A stretch of DNA of 64,000 bases from NCBI RefSeq assembly GCF_004217445.1, contig NZ_SHKX01000016.1, forward strand, positions 62,001-126,000. The letters run 5' to 3'. This DNA comes from Fluviicoccus keumensis. GTDB lineage: Bacteria > Pseudomonadota > Gammaproteobacteria > Pseudomonadales > Moraxellaceae. Of this stretch, positions 19,104 to 27,999 are shown one piece after another. Within the stretch, counting starts at the first letter, position 1. Each line of letters opens with the position of its first letter. A model generated the notes under the pieces. That model saw only the letters and a program-made list of their open reading frames with translations. It was not told the origin of the DNA and searched no databases. A program made the position numbers and the translations under genes.

Positions 19104-19670
19104 TTAGTTCTTGGCGCGGGACTTGAACTCGCCGGTGCGGGTATCGATTTCAACGCGGTCGCCGATTTCGATGAAGGCCGCCACGGAAATTTCATGACCG
19201 TTGGCCAGCTTGGCGGTCTTCATGACCTTGCCGGAGGTATCGCCGCGGGCGGACGGCTCGGTGTAGGTGACGGTGCGGACGATGGTGGTCGGCAGTTCGA
19301 CGGAAATGGCCTTGCCGTTGTAGAACACGGCTTCGCACACTTCTTCCATGCCGTCTTCGATGAAGCTGATGGCGTCGCCCAGGTTTTCCTTCTCGACTTC
19401 ATACTGTTCGTAATCGCCGTCGACAAAGATGTACATCGGGTCGGCGAAGTAGGAGAAGGTCACGTCCTTCTTGTCGAGAATGACCTGGTCCAGCTTGTCG
19501 TCGGCCTTGTACACGGTTTCGGTCATGGAACCGTTCAGCAGGTTGCGCAGCTTCATCTTGACGACGGCAGCGTTGCGGCCCGACTTGTTGTATTCAGCTT
19601 TGATAACGACCATCGGGTCGTTGCCGGACATGAACACGTTACCGGCGCGGAGTTCCATTGCTGTCTTCAT
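19104..19670 (-). CDS. efp: Elongation factor P
   Basis: Translation factor of 188 residues that binds between the P and E sites and relieves stalling at proline runs. The KOW-like N-terminal domain has the loop EYNKSGRNAAVVK with arginine at position 32, the residue rhamnosylated by EarP (not the lysine used by EpmA). The OB-type C-terminal domains end in ISVAAFIEIGDRVEIDTRTGEF. It lies 65 bases downstream of earP on the same strand, so modifier and target are probably co-transcribed. Confidence 0.97.
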   Translation of the reverse strand: MKTAMELRAGNVFMSGNDPMVVIKAEYNKSGRNAAVVKMKLRNLLNGSMTETVYKADDKLDQVILDKKDVTFSYFADPMYIFVDGDYEQYEVEKENLGDAISFIEDGMEEVCEAVFYNGKAISVELPTTIVRTVTYTEPSARGDTSGKVMKTAKLANGHEISVAAFIEIGDRVEIDTRTGEFKSRAKN

Positions 19671-19735
19671 GATGTTTCACATAGTAGTCATGGGGGAATA
19701 AGGCGCGCATTTTACCTGACCCGGCTGAAAACGCA

Positions 19736-20848
19736 TCACCGTTCAGCACAAAATTCTTCAAGTCGGGCGGCCAGGTCGGACTGATCGGACAAATGGCGGC
19801 AGAATGCGGCGCTGCCACGGATGACTTCGGGCCAGGCGCGGAACAGTCCGGCCGCGTCGATGGCGCCGTGATTCCATTGCCGTTGCAGTTCCAGCCAGCT
19901 TGCCGGCAGGCTCTCCCGGCACAGCGCCAGCCAGGCCTCCAGCTTGACCATGTGGGCGGCATCGTCCTGCGGATAGATGTGCCATACCAGCGGTCGCCCG
20001 GCCCAGTGCGCGCGGATGAACGAGTCCTCGCCGCGCACGAAATTCAGGTCGCAGGCCCACAGCAGGCGGTCGTAATCGTCCGGCGACAGGAAGGGCAACA
20101 CCGCGATGCTCAGGCTTCCCTGCGTCAGGTGGTCCCCGGCGCGCAGCTCGCGGCCGCACCAGCGGCTGACTTCCGCCAGCACCCGGCCTTCGGGAACCGC
20201 CAGCAAAACCGGCTCTGACTCCCCGGCCAGTTGCGTCAGCAGGGCGGGGACCGCCGGGTTTTCGTAGGCGAACAGTGAGATGCGCTTTCCGGCCTGCATC
20301 GCTTCCGGGCAGTGCAGATAATCCCAGAAGGCCCGCTGTGTGGCCGGGTCGCGCTGGAAGGCATCGCGTCGCGTCAGGAGGTCGCGCTCGCGCAGCAATC
20401 CGCCGCTGCGCGGGTCGAAACCGGGAAAGAAGAAGTGCTGTCGCAACGGCAGGCGCGGGTGCGGCGAGGTCAGGCCGTGACAGCCCAACGTCCAGTCCTC
20501 GGCGGAAAGGTATTCCAGGTTCAGCCAGACCGGCGCGGGTTGCTTTTGCGCCATTGCATTCAGAAAGGACTCGGGCAGGCGGCAGCCGAAGCCTTCAATG
20601 ATGATGTCCGCCGGGATGACGCCGTCGGCAGCGCCTTCGACCCAGTGACGAACCTCCAGCCCTTGCCAGCTTTGCACGGCAGCGCGGGTATCCAGCTCCG
20701 GAGCCAGGCGGCTGAAGCTGGCCAGGTCATCCACCCACAGGCGCACGGCATGGCCGTATTCACGATGCAGTTGCAAGGCTAGGCGGCGGCAGACGCCGAT
20801 GTCGCCGAAGTTGTCGATGACGGTGCAGAAGAGGTCGATGGTTTTCAT
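19736..20848 (-). CDS. earP: EF-P arginine rhamnosyltransferase EarP
   Basis: GT-B glycosyltransferase (formerly DUF2331) that transfers rhamnose from dTDP-rhamnose to EF-P R32. Starting at ATG 20848 it has 370 residues. The N-terminal CTVIDNFGDIGVCRRLA contains D12 and D16, the aspartates essential in characterised EarP proteins. NLEYLSAEDW and the C-terminal nucleotide-sugar pocket segments (LPFLSPDDYDRLLWACDLNFVRGEDSFIRA) are also present. A frame extension to 20941 lacks homology-like sequence. It is directly upstream of efp, its substrate gene. Confidence 0.95.
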   Translation of the reverse strand: MKTIDLFCTVIDNFGDIGVCRRLALQLHREYGHAVRLWVDDLASFSRLAPELDTRAAVQSWQGLEVRHWVEGAADGVIPADIIIEGFGCRLPESFLNAMAQKQPAPVWLNLEYLSAEDWTLGCHGLTSPHPRLPLRQHFFFPGFDPRSGGLLRERDLLTRRDAFQRDPATQRAFWDYLHCPEAMQAGKRISLFAYENPAVPALLTQLAGESEPVLLAVPEGRVLAEVSRWCGRELRAGDHLTQGSLSIAVLPFLSPDDYDRLLWACDLNFVRGEDSFIRAHWAGRPLVWHIYPQDDAAHMVKLEAWLALCRESLPASWLELQRQWNHGAIDAAGLFRAWPEVIRGSAAFCRHLSDQSDLAARLEEFCAER

Positions 20849-21017
20849 GGCCGTCATTCTACAAGCGGCCGACGGAAAGGGAAGCCGCGGGGTTGACCGG
20901 GTTGCCGGGCGACCGCCGTCGAATGGGCGGTAGTAATCCATCGCGCCGCACTTTATTCTCTAGCTGACCCAGAATGATTCCCGTTCACAATAATCAACCG
21001 CAAGGGCATCGGACACC

Positions 21018-22094
21018 ATGAACCAAGTCACCCAACCCGGCCTCGGCCGCTCCACCGTCCTGGTCACCGGCGCATCCGGCTATATCGCCGGCTGGATCAT
21101 CCAGTACCTGCTGGAAGAGGGCTGCACCGTACACGCCACCGTGCGCGACCCCAACAAGGCCTCCAGCGTCGGTCATCTGCTGAAGATGGCGGAAAACAGC
21201 CCCGGCACGCTCAAGCTGTTCAAGGCCGACCTGCTGGACAAGGGGGCGTTCACCGCTGCGATGGAAGGCTGCGACATCGTCATGCACACCGCCTCGCCCT
21301 TTGTGCTGGAAGGGTTCACCGATGCCAATGAAGCCTTGGTGCGTCCGGCGCTGGAAGGCACCCGCAATGTGCTGGAGTCGGTCAACGCCTGCCCGTCGGT
21401 GCGGCGCGTGGTGCTGACCAGCAGCGTCGCCGCCATCTACGGCGATAACTGCGATATCGAGAAAATCCCCTCGCGCACATTCACCGAAGACCACTGGAAC
21501 ACCACCAGCACCGTCGACCACAACCCCTACCAGTTCTCCAAGACCGTGGCGGAACAGGAGGCGTGGAAGATGCAGCAGGCACAGTCGCGCTGGGACCTGG
21601 TGACGATCAACCCGGCGATGGTCTATGGACCGTCGCTGACCAAGGGTAGCCAGTCCGCCAGCATCGACACCCTGGTCAAGATGGGCGACGGCCGCCTGCG
21701 CACCGGCGTGCCGAAGCTGACCTATGGCGTGGTGGATGTGCGGGAAGTGGCGCGCGCCCATGTGCTGGCCGCCTTCAAGCCCGAAGCCTCCGGCCGCCAT
21801 ATCCTCAACGCCGGGGAGCTGACCATGCTGCAGATCGCCAAAATCCTGCGCGGCAAGTTCGGCAAGCGTTACCCGTTCCCGACCATGGAAGTGCCAACCT
21901 TCGCGGTCTGGGCCTTCGGTCCGCTGTTTGACCGCAGCGTCAGCCGAGATTTCATCAAGAAGAACGTCGGTTATCCCGTGCACTTCGACAACAACCGCAG
22001 CAAGGCGCTGGGCGTGCGCTATCGTCCGGTGGAAGAAACCTTCACCGAGCATTTCCAGCAGATTCTGGATGATTGGCTGGTGAAAACGCGCTAA
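21018..22094 (+). CDS. Extended SDR, dihydroflavonol-reductase-like
   Basis: NAD(P)-dependent epimerase/dehydratase-family protein of 358 residues. The nucleotide motif is TGASGYIAGWI (about 18-28), MHTASPF follows the fourth strand, and the catalytic YQFSK (Y near 174, K near 178) is present. It resembles plant and yeast dihydroflavonol/carbonyl reductases, which reduce ketones or aldehydes; the natural substrate here is unknown. It starts a two-gene unit with a classical SDR 15 bases downstream and faces away from earP. Confidence 0.87.
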   Translation: MNQVTQPGLGRSTVLVTGASGYIAGWIIQYLLEEGCTVHATVRDPNKASSVGHLLKMAENSPGTLKLFKADLLDKGAFTAAMEGCDIVMHTASPFVLEGFTDANEALVRPALEGTRNVLESVNACPSVRRVVLTSSVAAIYGDNCDIEKIPSRTFTEDHWNTTSTVDHNPYQFSKTVAEQEAWKMQQAQSRWDLVTINPAMVYGPSLTKGSQSASIDTLVKMGDGRLRTGVPKLTYGVVDVREVARAHVLAAFKPEASGRHILNAGELTMLQIAKILRGKFGKRYPFPTMEVPTFAVWAFGPLFDRSVSRDFIKKNVGYPVHFDNNRSKALGVRYRPVEETFTEHFQQILDDWLVKTR

Positions 22095-22109
22095 GCGCCG
22101 GAGAGCACC

Positions 22110-22943
22110 ATGAAAAAGCAGAGACATCCCGCCTTTGACGGCAAACTGGCGCTGGTGACCGGAGCCGGTTCGGGCATTGGCCGCGCCACGGCGCTGCTGT
22201 TCGCTGACCTGGGTGCGCGGCTGGTGCTGTGCGACCGTAATCCGGAAGGCCTGCAGGAAACCGCACGTATCCTGCGGGAGAAGGGTGTGGACGTGCTGAC
22301 CGAATCGGTGGACGTGTCCGACTGGGCGGCGATGCAAGCCTTGGCGGGCCGGGTGCACGGCAAGGTTGGCGCGCTGGACATACTGGTCAACAACGCCGGG
22401 GTCGCCACGTCCGGCGACTTCCTCAGCACGCCGGTGGAGGACTGGAGCTGGGTGTTCGGCATCAATGTCATGGGTGTGGTGCACGGTTGCAAGGTGTTCG
22501 GGCAGCGCATGGTGCAAAACGGCGGCGGGCATATTGTCAACATCGCTTCCGCCGCCGGTTATTACGCCGCGCCGGAGATGTCGGCGTACTCCGCCAGCAA
22601 GCACGCGGTGATGGGCTTGTCGGAGTCGCTGCGGCTGGAGATGGCCGAGTTCGGCGTGGGCGTCAGCGCCATCTGTCCGGGGGTAATCAATACCAACATC
22701 GTCTCCGCCATGCGTACCAACGGCGCGATGGTGCAGTCGCAGGGCAAGGTGGTGGACATTTATCGCAAGCGCAATTACGGCCCGGAAAAGGTGGCGGAAG
22801 CCATTGCCGAAGCGGTCATCCATAATCGCGCGGTGGTGCCGGTCAGTCCGGAAGCCTGGGTGTTGTACGCGGGCAAGCGGTTGATGCCGGGGGTGATGGA
22901 CGCGGTGCAGCGAACCCGCCTGTTCCGCCGACTGAAGCCCTGA
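22110..22943 (+). CDS. Classical short-chain dehydrogenase/reductase
   Basis: A 277-residue Rossmann-fold oxidoreductase with TGAGSGIGRA (cofactor binding), NNAGV, catalytic serine in IASAAGYYAAPEMS and YSASKHAVMG supplying Tyr and Lys. The RN pair after LVLCD suggests NAD preference because an acidic residue ends the second strand. It is co-transcribed with the extended SDR 15 bases upstream and followed by a strong terminator. A fatty alcohol, sterol or hydroxyacyl substrate is possible, but nothing in the sequence decides it. Confidence 0.88.
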   Translation: MKKQRHPAFDGKLALVTGAGSGIGRATALLFADLGARLVLCDRNPEGLQETARILREKGVDVLTESVDVSDWAAMQALAGRVHGKVGALDILVNNAGVATSGDFLSTPVEDWSWVFGINVMGVVHGCKVFGQRMVQNGGGHIVNIASAAGYYAAPEMSAYSASKHAVMGLSESLRLEMAEFGVGVSAICPGVINTNIVSAMRTNGAMVQSQGKVVDIYRKRNYGPEKVAEAIAEAVIHNRAVVPVSPEAWVLYAGKRLMPGVMDAVQRTRLFRRLKP

Positions 22944-22953
22944 AACGCCGGCC

Positions 22954-22988
22954 ATAAAAAAGGGGCGCATGATAGCGCCCCTTTTTTA
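22954..22988. terminator. Bidirectional terminator after SDR pair
   Basis: AAAAAAGGGGCGC-ATGATA-GCGCCCCTTTTTT forms a 7-bp GC stem with A and T tracts on both sides. It serves the SDR operon and the convergent small gene ending at 23007. Confidence 0.93.
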
Positions 22989-23006
22989 TGGATTTTCCGC
23001 CCGGGA

Positions 23007-23129
23007 TTACTTCTTGTCCTGCGGCTTCTCGTCCTTCTTCTGGTCGCCCAACACGCTCTTCAGCGGGCAAACCTTGAAAGCGGGGCACTTGGCGCAACCG
23101 GCGGCAATGGCGATCGGGCAAATGGTCAT
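23007..23129 (-). CDS. 40-residue cysteine-rich small protein
   Basis: ATG 23129 is preceded by AAGGAG with good spacing, and the frame closes with TAA at 23007. The protein begins MTICPIAIAAGCAKCPAFKV and has four cysteines at positions 4, 12, 15 and 22, three of them in CP pairs, followed by a Lys/Asp-rich tail. The spacing suits binding of one zinc ion or an iron-sulfur cluster. The convergent terminator fits a real transcript end. Similar tiny CP-rich proteins are known from other proteobacteria by recall, without assigned function. Confidence 0.75.
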   Translation of the reverse strand: MTICPIAIAAGCAKCPAFKVCPLKSVLGDQKKDEKPQDKK

Positions 23130-23198
23130 GGCGGTTTCTCCTTGATGAAAGTCAGGACAGCATAGACCATCCATTTCATAAGCGTAAGCCGTTCAGGG

Positions 23199-24263
23199 TT
23201 ATTCTACACCGCGCACGTCGATATATTCCACATAACAGCCGCCCTTGACGTCACGGCCTTCCACCGTTCCGCTGAAGGTGGCGCCGCCAACATAGCCGTT
23301 GCCCAGACCGTAGGTGAAGGGCGTGTCCTGGGTCATGCGCAGATCCAGCACCGTGCGGCCGTTGTCGCGCGCCAACCAGCGCCAGACACGCGGCAGTTTC
23401 ATGGCGATGCCGTCCGGCGACACTGCCGGTTGCGGGTGGTATTCCTCGACCGTCACCTCGACATCGCGCAGGGTCTGGGTATAGCGATCCAGCCCGCGGA
23501 TCAGCACGCTGCGGTTTACGGACAATCCCTTCATGGTGCAGTAGCTCAGCAGCAGCTGGGTGCGCTCGTCGATGTTGATGATGTTGTAGAAAAAGAAGTC
23601 CAGCGGCACCTTGCGTTTCCACGGCAGCGGCTTGTCGCGCAGCACATAGGGGCTGATGCAGGCGCCGTACTCGAAGGCGCACAGCCCGGACACGGTCATC
23701 GAGCCGCCGGGGCCGCAGATCATGCCCCGGTATTCCGACAGCAGGCTGATGTGTTCGTAGACCGGGTTCTTGATGAACCAGCTGACCTTGTCGGTATTCA
23801 GCACCTGCAGTTCGATCTCGTAGCCGCCGATATTGGCCTGCACGTGGTATTCCGGGTAGCCGCCGCGAATGATCACGTCGTCGCCGAAGCGGACCAGACG
23901 GCCATCGGCGCTGAATTCACCCTGACGGCCGATGGCATAGGAGCCGAAGTGGGATGGGTAGGTGGCGGCGGTGCCGGAAACGACGGTGGCGTTGTTCCGC
24001 GGCGTGTCGCGGCGGGCATAATCGATGTCGAAGCATTGCGCGCCGGGCGTGCCGATGATCGACATGATCGAGAAGTAGCGGTGCGGCGCGGGCAGGTCGG
24101 GAATCATCAGCCCGTAGTGGGTCCAGCCGTAGAACTTGGAGTCGGTGTGCGGCAGCAGCATGTCCGGCCGGTCGAAGGGCAGGCCGTCCTGGCGGTCGGC
24201 GTGGTCCAGCGTGTACAGCAGCTTGCGGAAGGCGGGGTCAATCAACTGGCTGAGGGACTTCAT
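23199..24263 (-). CDS. Conserved hypothetical protein, lipocalin/AttH-like beta fold possible
   Basis: A 354-residue protein without signal peptide, rich in beta strands and aromatic residues (SKFYGWTHYGLMIPDLPAPHRYFSIMS; ARDNGRTVLDLRMTQDTPFTYG; GNGYVGGATFSGTVEGR). The overall pattern recalls the two-barrel AttH/carotenoid-hydratase or DUF6670-type proteins, many of which handle hydrophobic ligands, but I cannot confirm the family. It lies between rlmA and the small Cys protein on the same strand. A lipid-binding or isomerase-like role is a guess. Confidence 0.65.
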   Translation of the reverse strand: MKSLSQLIDPAFRKLLYTLDHADRQDGLPFDRPDMLLPHTDSKFYGWTHYGLMIPDLPAPHRYFSIMSIIGTPGAQCFDIDYARRDTPRNNATVVSGTAATYPSHFGSYAIGRQGEFSADGRLVRFGDDVIIRGGYPEYHVQANIGGYEIELQVLNTDKVSWFIKNPVYEHISLLSEYRGMICGPGGSMTVSGLCAFEYGACISPYVLRDKPLPWKRKVPLDFFFYNIINIDERTQLLLSYCTMKGLSVNRSVLIRGLDRYTQTLRDVEVTVEEYHPQPAVSPDGIAMKLPRVWRWLARDNGRTVLDLRMTQDTPFTYGLGNGYVGGATFSGTVEGRDVKGGCYVEYIDVRGVE

Positions 24264-24330
24264 GGCGGGCGTCGGTCTCCGGGATTTGCACCCGACAATA
24301 ACGCCCGCTGTGCGGCAATGCCAGTGCCGA

Positions 24331-25134
24331 TCAGGCCTTCCGCAATACCATCAGCGAAAACGCTGCTTCCGTCTCAAAAGCCTCGTGGGCTTCCAGCGCC
24401 GCGCGCCGTTCCGGCCGGGCTTTCCAGACATAGGGCGTCATCGCCAGCAGTTGTTTCAGCGCGGTTTGCGTCAGCGATAGCGGGAAACGGATTTCCGCCT
24501 GTTCCTCCAGGGTGAAGGCGGTTTGCAGTTCCGGCAGGAATTTCTCGGGTTGGTGCGCCTGCACTTCGCCGAACAGGCCCTCGCGCACTTTCCACAGGTG
24601 GTCGGGGGCAGGGCGGGCCACCAGTACATGGCCGCCGGGCTTCAGTACACGCTGCATTTCCGCCACCGGCAGCGGGCTGAACAGGCTGCATACCGCATCG
24701 ACGGAGGCATCGGCCAAGGGCAGGGCCGCGCCGCTGCCCACCAGCCAGGTGATGCCGGGATGCTTCTTCGCCGCCAGCCGCACGGCCGGCTTGGCGATGT
24801 CCAGACCGGTGATGTCGGTCGCGGCGGCGGTCATCGCGCCGGTGTACCAGCCTTCGCCGCAGCCCAGGTCCAGCAGGCTGTGGAGGTTCAGGGCTTGCAG
24901 GCGGGCGATCACCGCATCGCGCAGCGGGCCGTAGTAGCCGGCCTGCAGGAAGTCGCGGCGGGCCTGCACCATCTCGGGGTTGTCGCCGGGGTCGCGGCTT
25001 TTCTTCTGCTGCACCGGCAGCAGGTTGACGTAACCTTCGCGCGCCACGTCAAAGCTGTGGCGGTTGTCGCAGCGCCAGACGGCGGCCTCGCGCAGCAGGG
25101 GCAGGCGGCACAGCGGGCAGATCAGCGCGGGCAT
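24331..25134 (-). CDS. rlmA: 23S rRNA (guanine-N1)-methyltransferase RlmA
   Basis: Class I SAM-dependent methyltransferase that modifies G745 (or G748 in the RlmA-II branch) of 23S rRNA. From ATG 25134 it has 267 residues. The N-terminal zinc finger is visible as C6-P-L-C9 with C22 and H26. The SAM-binding motif I is SLLDLGCGEGWYTGAM, and a motif near VCSLFSPLPVAEMQRVLKPGGHVLVARP follows. The absence of membrane or signal features fits a cytoplasmic RNA enzyme. Confidence 0.9.
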   Translation of the reverse strand: MPALICPLCRLPLLREAAVWRCDNRHSFDVAREGYVNLLPVQQKKSRDPGDNPEMVQARRDFLQAGYYGPLRDAVIARLQALNLHSLLDLGCGEGWYTGAMTAAATDITGLDIAKPAVRLAAKKHPGITWLVGSGAALPLADASVDAVCSLFSPLPVAEMQRVLKPGGHVLVARPAPDHLWKVREGLFGEVQAHQPEKFLPELQTAFTLEEQAEIRFPLSLTQTALKQLLAMTPYVWKARPERRAALEAHEAFETEAAFSLMVLRKA

Positions 25135-25214
25135 GGGGAAGGTCCGGACGGGGCGTGGGGGCGTGGGGGCGTATTGCACCTGATATCACGCCCGGACGCA
25201 ACGGGCTTTCCCGT

Positions 25215-26507
25215 TTACCGCCCATCCCTCGGAATCACCTGGCTGATCATCCGCGACACATTGCCGAAGCCCAGGAAGCCTTCCGGTGCCAGGCTCTTGC
25301 CGGTATTGAGGAAGGCCACCGACATGTCCCGCTCCGGGTCGGCCCAGCACAGGATGTTGATGAAGCCCAGATGCCCGAAGGCCTTGGGCGTATTGAAGCC
25401 AAACAGGCTCCACAGCTTTTCGCCGTGCATGAAGCCGGGGGTGTAGCGTACCGGCGCGTTCATCGAGCGGTCCAGCATCAGCTTGCCCGGCTTGATGGCG
25501 GCGGCGATGGTTTCCGGCTTGAACACCTGCCGGCCGTTCCAGCGGCCGCCGTCCAGCAGCATCTGGTAGAAGCGACAGGCTTCTTCCGCCGTGGCGTAGA
25601 TGTTGGCTGCGGGAATGACCGCTGACAGCCCGTCGGCCGAGTTGATGGCGGCGGTGACTTCGCCTTCCTCCACGCCGCCCAGCAGGTGGGCGATCATGTC
25701 GCTGACGATGGGCACGCGCTTCGGGCCGGTGGACAGGCTGAGCGCCACTTCGTGACGGCGGTCTTCCGGCATGCCGAAAGTCATGTGCTCGCAGCCCAGC
25801 GGGTCGGCAATGATGCGCTTCAGCAGGCCGGGCAGGGTTTCGCCCGAGGCGGCCATGGCCACCGCGCCCAGGATGTAGCCCGCCGTGGTGGCGTGATAGG
25901 CCTGGTCGCGGCCCGGCCGGTCAATCGGCGGGTAATCGCAGAGAATTTTTACCACCGCGTCGAAGTCGAACATCAGTTCCGGCGTCACGTCCTCGATGGG
26001 CATGGCACGGATGCCGGCGCGGTGCGTCAGCAACTGGCGGATGGTGGTGCGATGCTTGCTGTTGGCGGCGTAGGCGGGCAGGTGCTTCATCACCGGATCG
26101 TCCAGGTTCAGCTTGCCTTCCTCGCTCAGCTTGTGGATCAGCATCGCCGAGACCGCCTTCGACCCTGAAAACAGGCAGATCGGCGTGTCGGCGTCGGCCA
26201 GCAGGTGATGGTCGGCCAGCGATTCCCCGGATGCGCCGACGTGTGCCTTGCCGATGCCGCGACTCATCACGATCTTGCCGTGACGGCGGATCACCAGCGT
26301 CAGCGCAGGGTGCAGGCCGGTGCGGTAATAGGCGGTGACCGCTTCCCAGATCTTGTCGATGGCGGCCTGATCCAGCCCGACGTCCGCCGGGCGGCATTCC
26401 CGGTCGTGGTTGATGGTGGTGACATCATCCAGGTTGGCGGGCATGGCGACGCGGCGGCCGCCGGTCTTGAGGTGGGGAATCAGGGCGTTCAGCGGATCGC
26501 GGATCAT
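25215..26507 (-). CDS. Serine hydrolase of the class C beta-lactamase/EstB family
   Basis: A 430-residue enzyme of the penicillin-binding-protein-like esterase group. The active-site S-x-x-K occurs as SGSK in CLFSGSKAVSAML, and the second motif is the tyrosine of QAYHATTAGYILG. The C-terminal HLGFINILCWADPERDMSVAFLNT replaces the KTG box, as in EstB-type esterases. ATG 26507 was chosen over an upstream in-frame start because the family pattern begins soon after. There is no signal peptide, so an intracellular esterase or lactonase is more likely than an antibiotic hydrolase. Confidence 0.85.
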   Translation of the reverse strand: MIRDPLNALIPHLKTGGRRVAMPANLDDVTTINHDRECRPADVGLDQAAIDKIWEAVTAYYRTGLHPALTLVIRRHGKIVMSRGIGKAHVGASGESLADHHLLADADTPICLFSGSKAVSAMLIHKLSEEGKLNLDDPVMKHLPAYAANSKHRTTIRQLLTHRAGIRAMPIEDVTPELMFDFDAVVKILCDYPPIDRPGRDQAYHATTAGYILGAVAMAASGETLPGLLKRIIADPLGCEHMTFGMPEDRRHEVALSLSTGPKRVPIVSDMIAHLLGGVEEGEVTAAINSADGLSAVIPAANIYATAEEACRFYQMLLDGGRWNGRQVFKPETIAAAIKPGKLMLDRSMNAPVRYTPGFMHGEKLWSLFGFNTPKAFGHLGFINILCWADPERDMSVAFLNTGKSLAPEGFLGFGNVSRMISQVIPRDGR

Positions 26508-26704
26508 GGGAGCTTCCGGAAGAGGGGACAGATGTCCGTTAACAATAGCAAATAACGGCCGTTGGCGTGCGGCCGGGCGCGATCGTGTCACGGCGACGGC
26601 GATCCGGCTTGTGAAATGCCGCCAGCCGTGATGATCGGTGGCGCGTTGAGGCGGGAAGGCCGCTTTCCGGGTAAGATAGGCCCCTCTCCGCAGGTGCAGT
26701 TCCC

Positions 26705-27925
26705 ATGTCCGTCAACCCGGTGCCTTCCCTTTGGCGTCATCGTTCCTTTGCCGCCTTCTGGTGGTCGCGGATGTTCTCGATCATCGCCTTCCAGATTCAG
26801 GCAGTGGCCATCGGCTGGCAGGTGTATGCGTTGACGCGCGATCCTTGGGATCTGGGCATGGTCGGGCTGGCGCAGTTCCTGCCCATCCTGCTGCTGACGC
26901 TGCCGGGCGGCCATGTTGCCGATCACCATGACCGCCGCCGCATCATGATGCTGGGGCAGGCGGCTTACGCCGGATTGCTGGCGGTGCTGGCTGTGGGCAG
27001 CGGGCAGCATTGGCTGGACCGCAACGGTTTGCTGGTGCTGGCGTTCCTGATCGGCGCGGTGCGCGCCTTCGAGTTTCCGGCAGCGTCGGCCATGCTGCCG
27101 TCGCTGGTGCCGTCCGCGCAGCTGGTGCCCGCGCTCAGCCTGACCGGGTCGGCGCGGCAGGCGGCGTTCATTGCCGGTCCGGCGCTGGGCGGCGGCCTGT
27201 ACGCACTGGGGGCGGAAGTGACCTATGCGGTTGCTGCTGGTCTGTTCCTGCTGGCGCTGGCCGCTGCGGCGCTGATCCGGCCGTCGACGCCCGTACGACC
27301 GCGCGAGCCGGTGACCTGGGCGACGGTGCTGGCGGGCATCACCTATATTCGCGGCAACCGGGTGTTGCTGGGCGCCATTTCCCTAGACCTGTTCGCGGTG
27401 CTGCTGGGCGGCGCCACGGCGCTGCTGCCGGTGTATGCGCGCGAAATCCTGATGACCGGGCCACTGGGGCTGGGCCTATTGCGCGCCGCGCCCGCCGTTG
27501 GGGCCTTGCTGATGTCCTTCGTGCTGGCGCGCTGGCCGGTGGAGCGCCATACCGGCCGCATCATGTTTGCCTCGGTGGCGTTGTTCGGCGCGGCGACGAT
27601 GGTCTTTGCCGTGTCGACGGTGATGTGGCTGTCGTTGGCGTCGTTGCTGGTGCTGGGCGCGGCGGACATGGTCAGCGTGGTGGTGCGTTCGGCGCTGGTG
27701 CAGCTGGAAACCCCGGAGGACATGCGCGGCCGGGTGGGGGCGGTGAACTGGCTGTTCATCGGCACGTCCAACCAGTTGGGCGAGTTTGAGTCCGGCGTGA
27801 CGGCGTCATGGTTCGGTGCGTCGCGGGCGGTGTTGCTGGGCGGCGCGGGAACCTTGCTGGTCTGCGCGTTGTGGATGCGCTGGTTCCCGCAGCTGTTGCG
27901 GCGGGACCGGATGGGGGAACCCTGA
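26705..27925 (+). CDS. MFS transporter, EntS-like
   Basis: A 406-residue inner-membrane exporter with about 12 hydrophobic segments. The loop-2 motif is GGHVADHHDRRRIMM, the form of the G-x3-D-R-x-G/R-R signature seen in the enterobactin exporter EntS (MFS_3) group. It probably drives proton-coupled efflux of a small molecule; the substrate is not predictable. It is divergent from the serine hydrolase gene, with 197 bases between starts, and is followed after 74 bases by an AraC-type regulator in the same direction. Confidence 0.85.
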   Translation: MSVNPVPSLWRHRSFAAFWWSRMFSIIAFQIQAVAIGWQVYALTRDPWDLGMVGLAQFLPILLLTLPGGHVADHHDRRRIMMLGQAAYAGLLAVLAVGSGQHWLDRNGLLVLAFLIGAVRAFEFPAASAMLPSLVPSAQLVPALSLTGSARQAAFIAGPALGGGLYALGAEVTYAVAAGLFLLALAAAALIRPSTPVRPREPVTWATVLAGITYIRGNRVLLGAISLDLFAVLLGGATALLPVYAREILMTGPLGLGLLRAAPAVGALLMSFVLARWPVERHTGRIMFASVALFGAATMVFAVSTVMWLSLASLLVLGAADMVSVVVRSALVQLETPEDMRGRVGAVNWLFIGTSNQLGEFESGVTASWFGASRAVLLGGAGTLLVCALWMRWFPQLLRRDRMGEP

Positions 27926-27999
27926 CCCCTGTACTGGTTTTTTCACCGGGACTGCGTTAAAACAGTCACAGAATCCCAATACCTGAAAATCCGCCTCCC

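Noticed and set aside
20994..22970. 658-residue minus-strand frame across both SDR genes
   Set aside because: Spans two unrelated genes with clear motifs on the plus strand; no domain and shadow-type composition.
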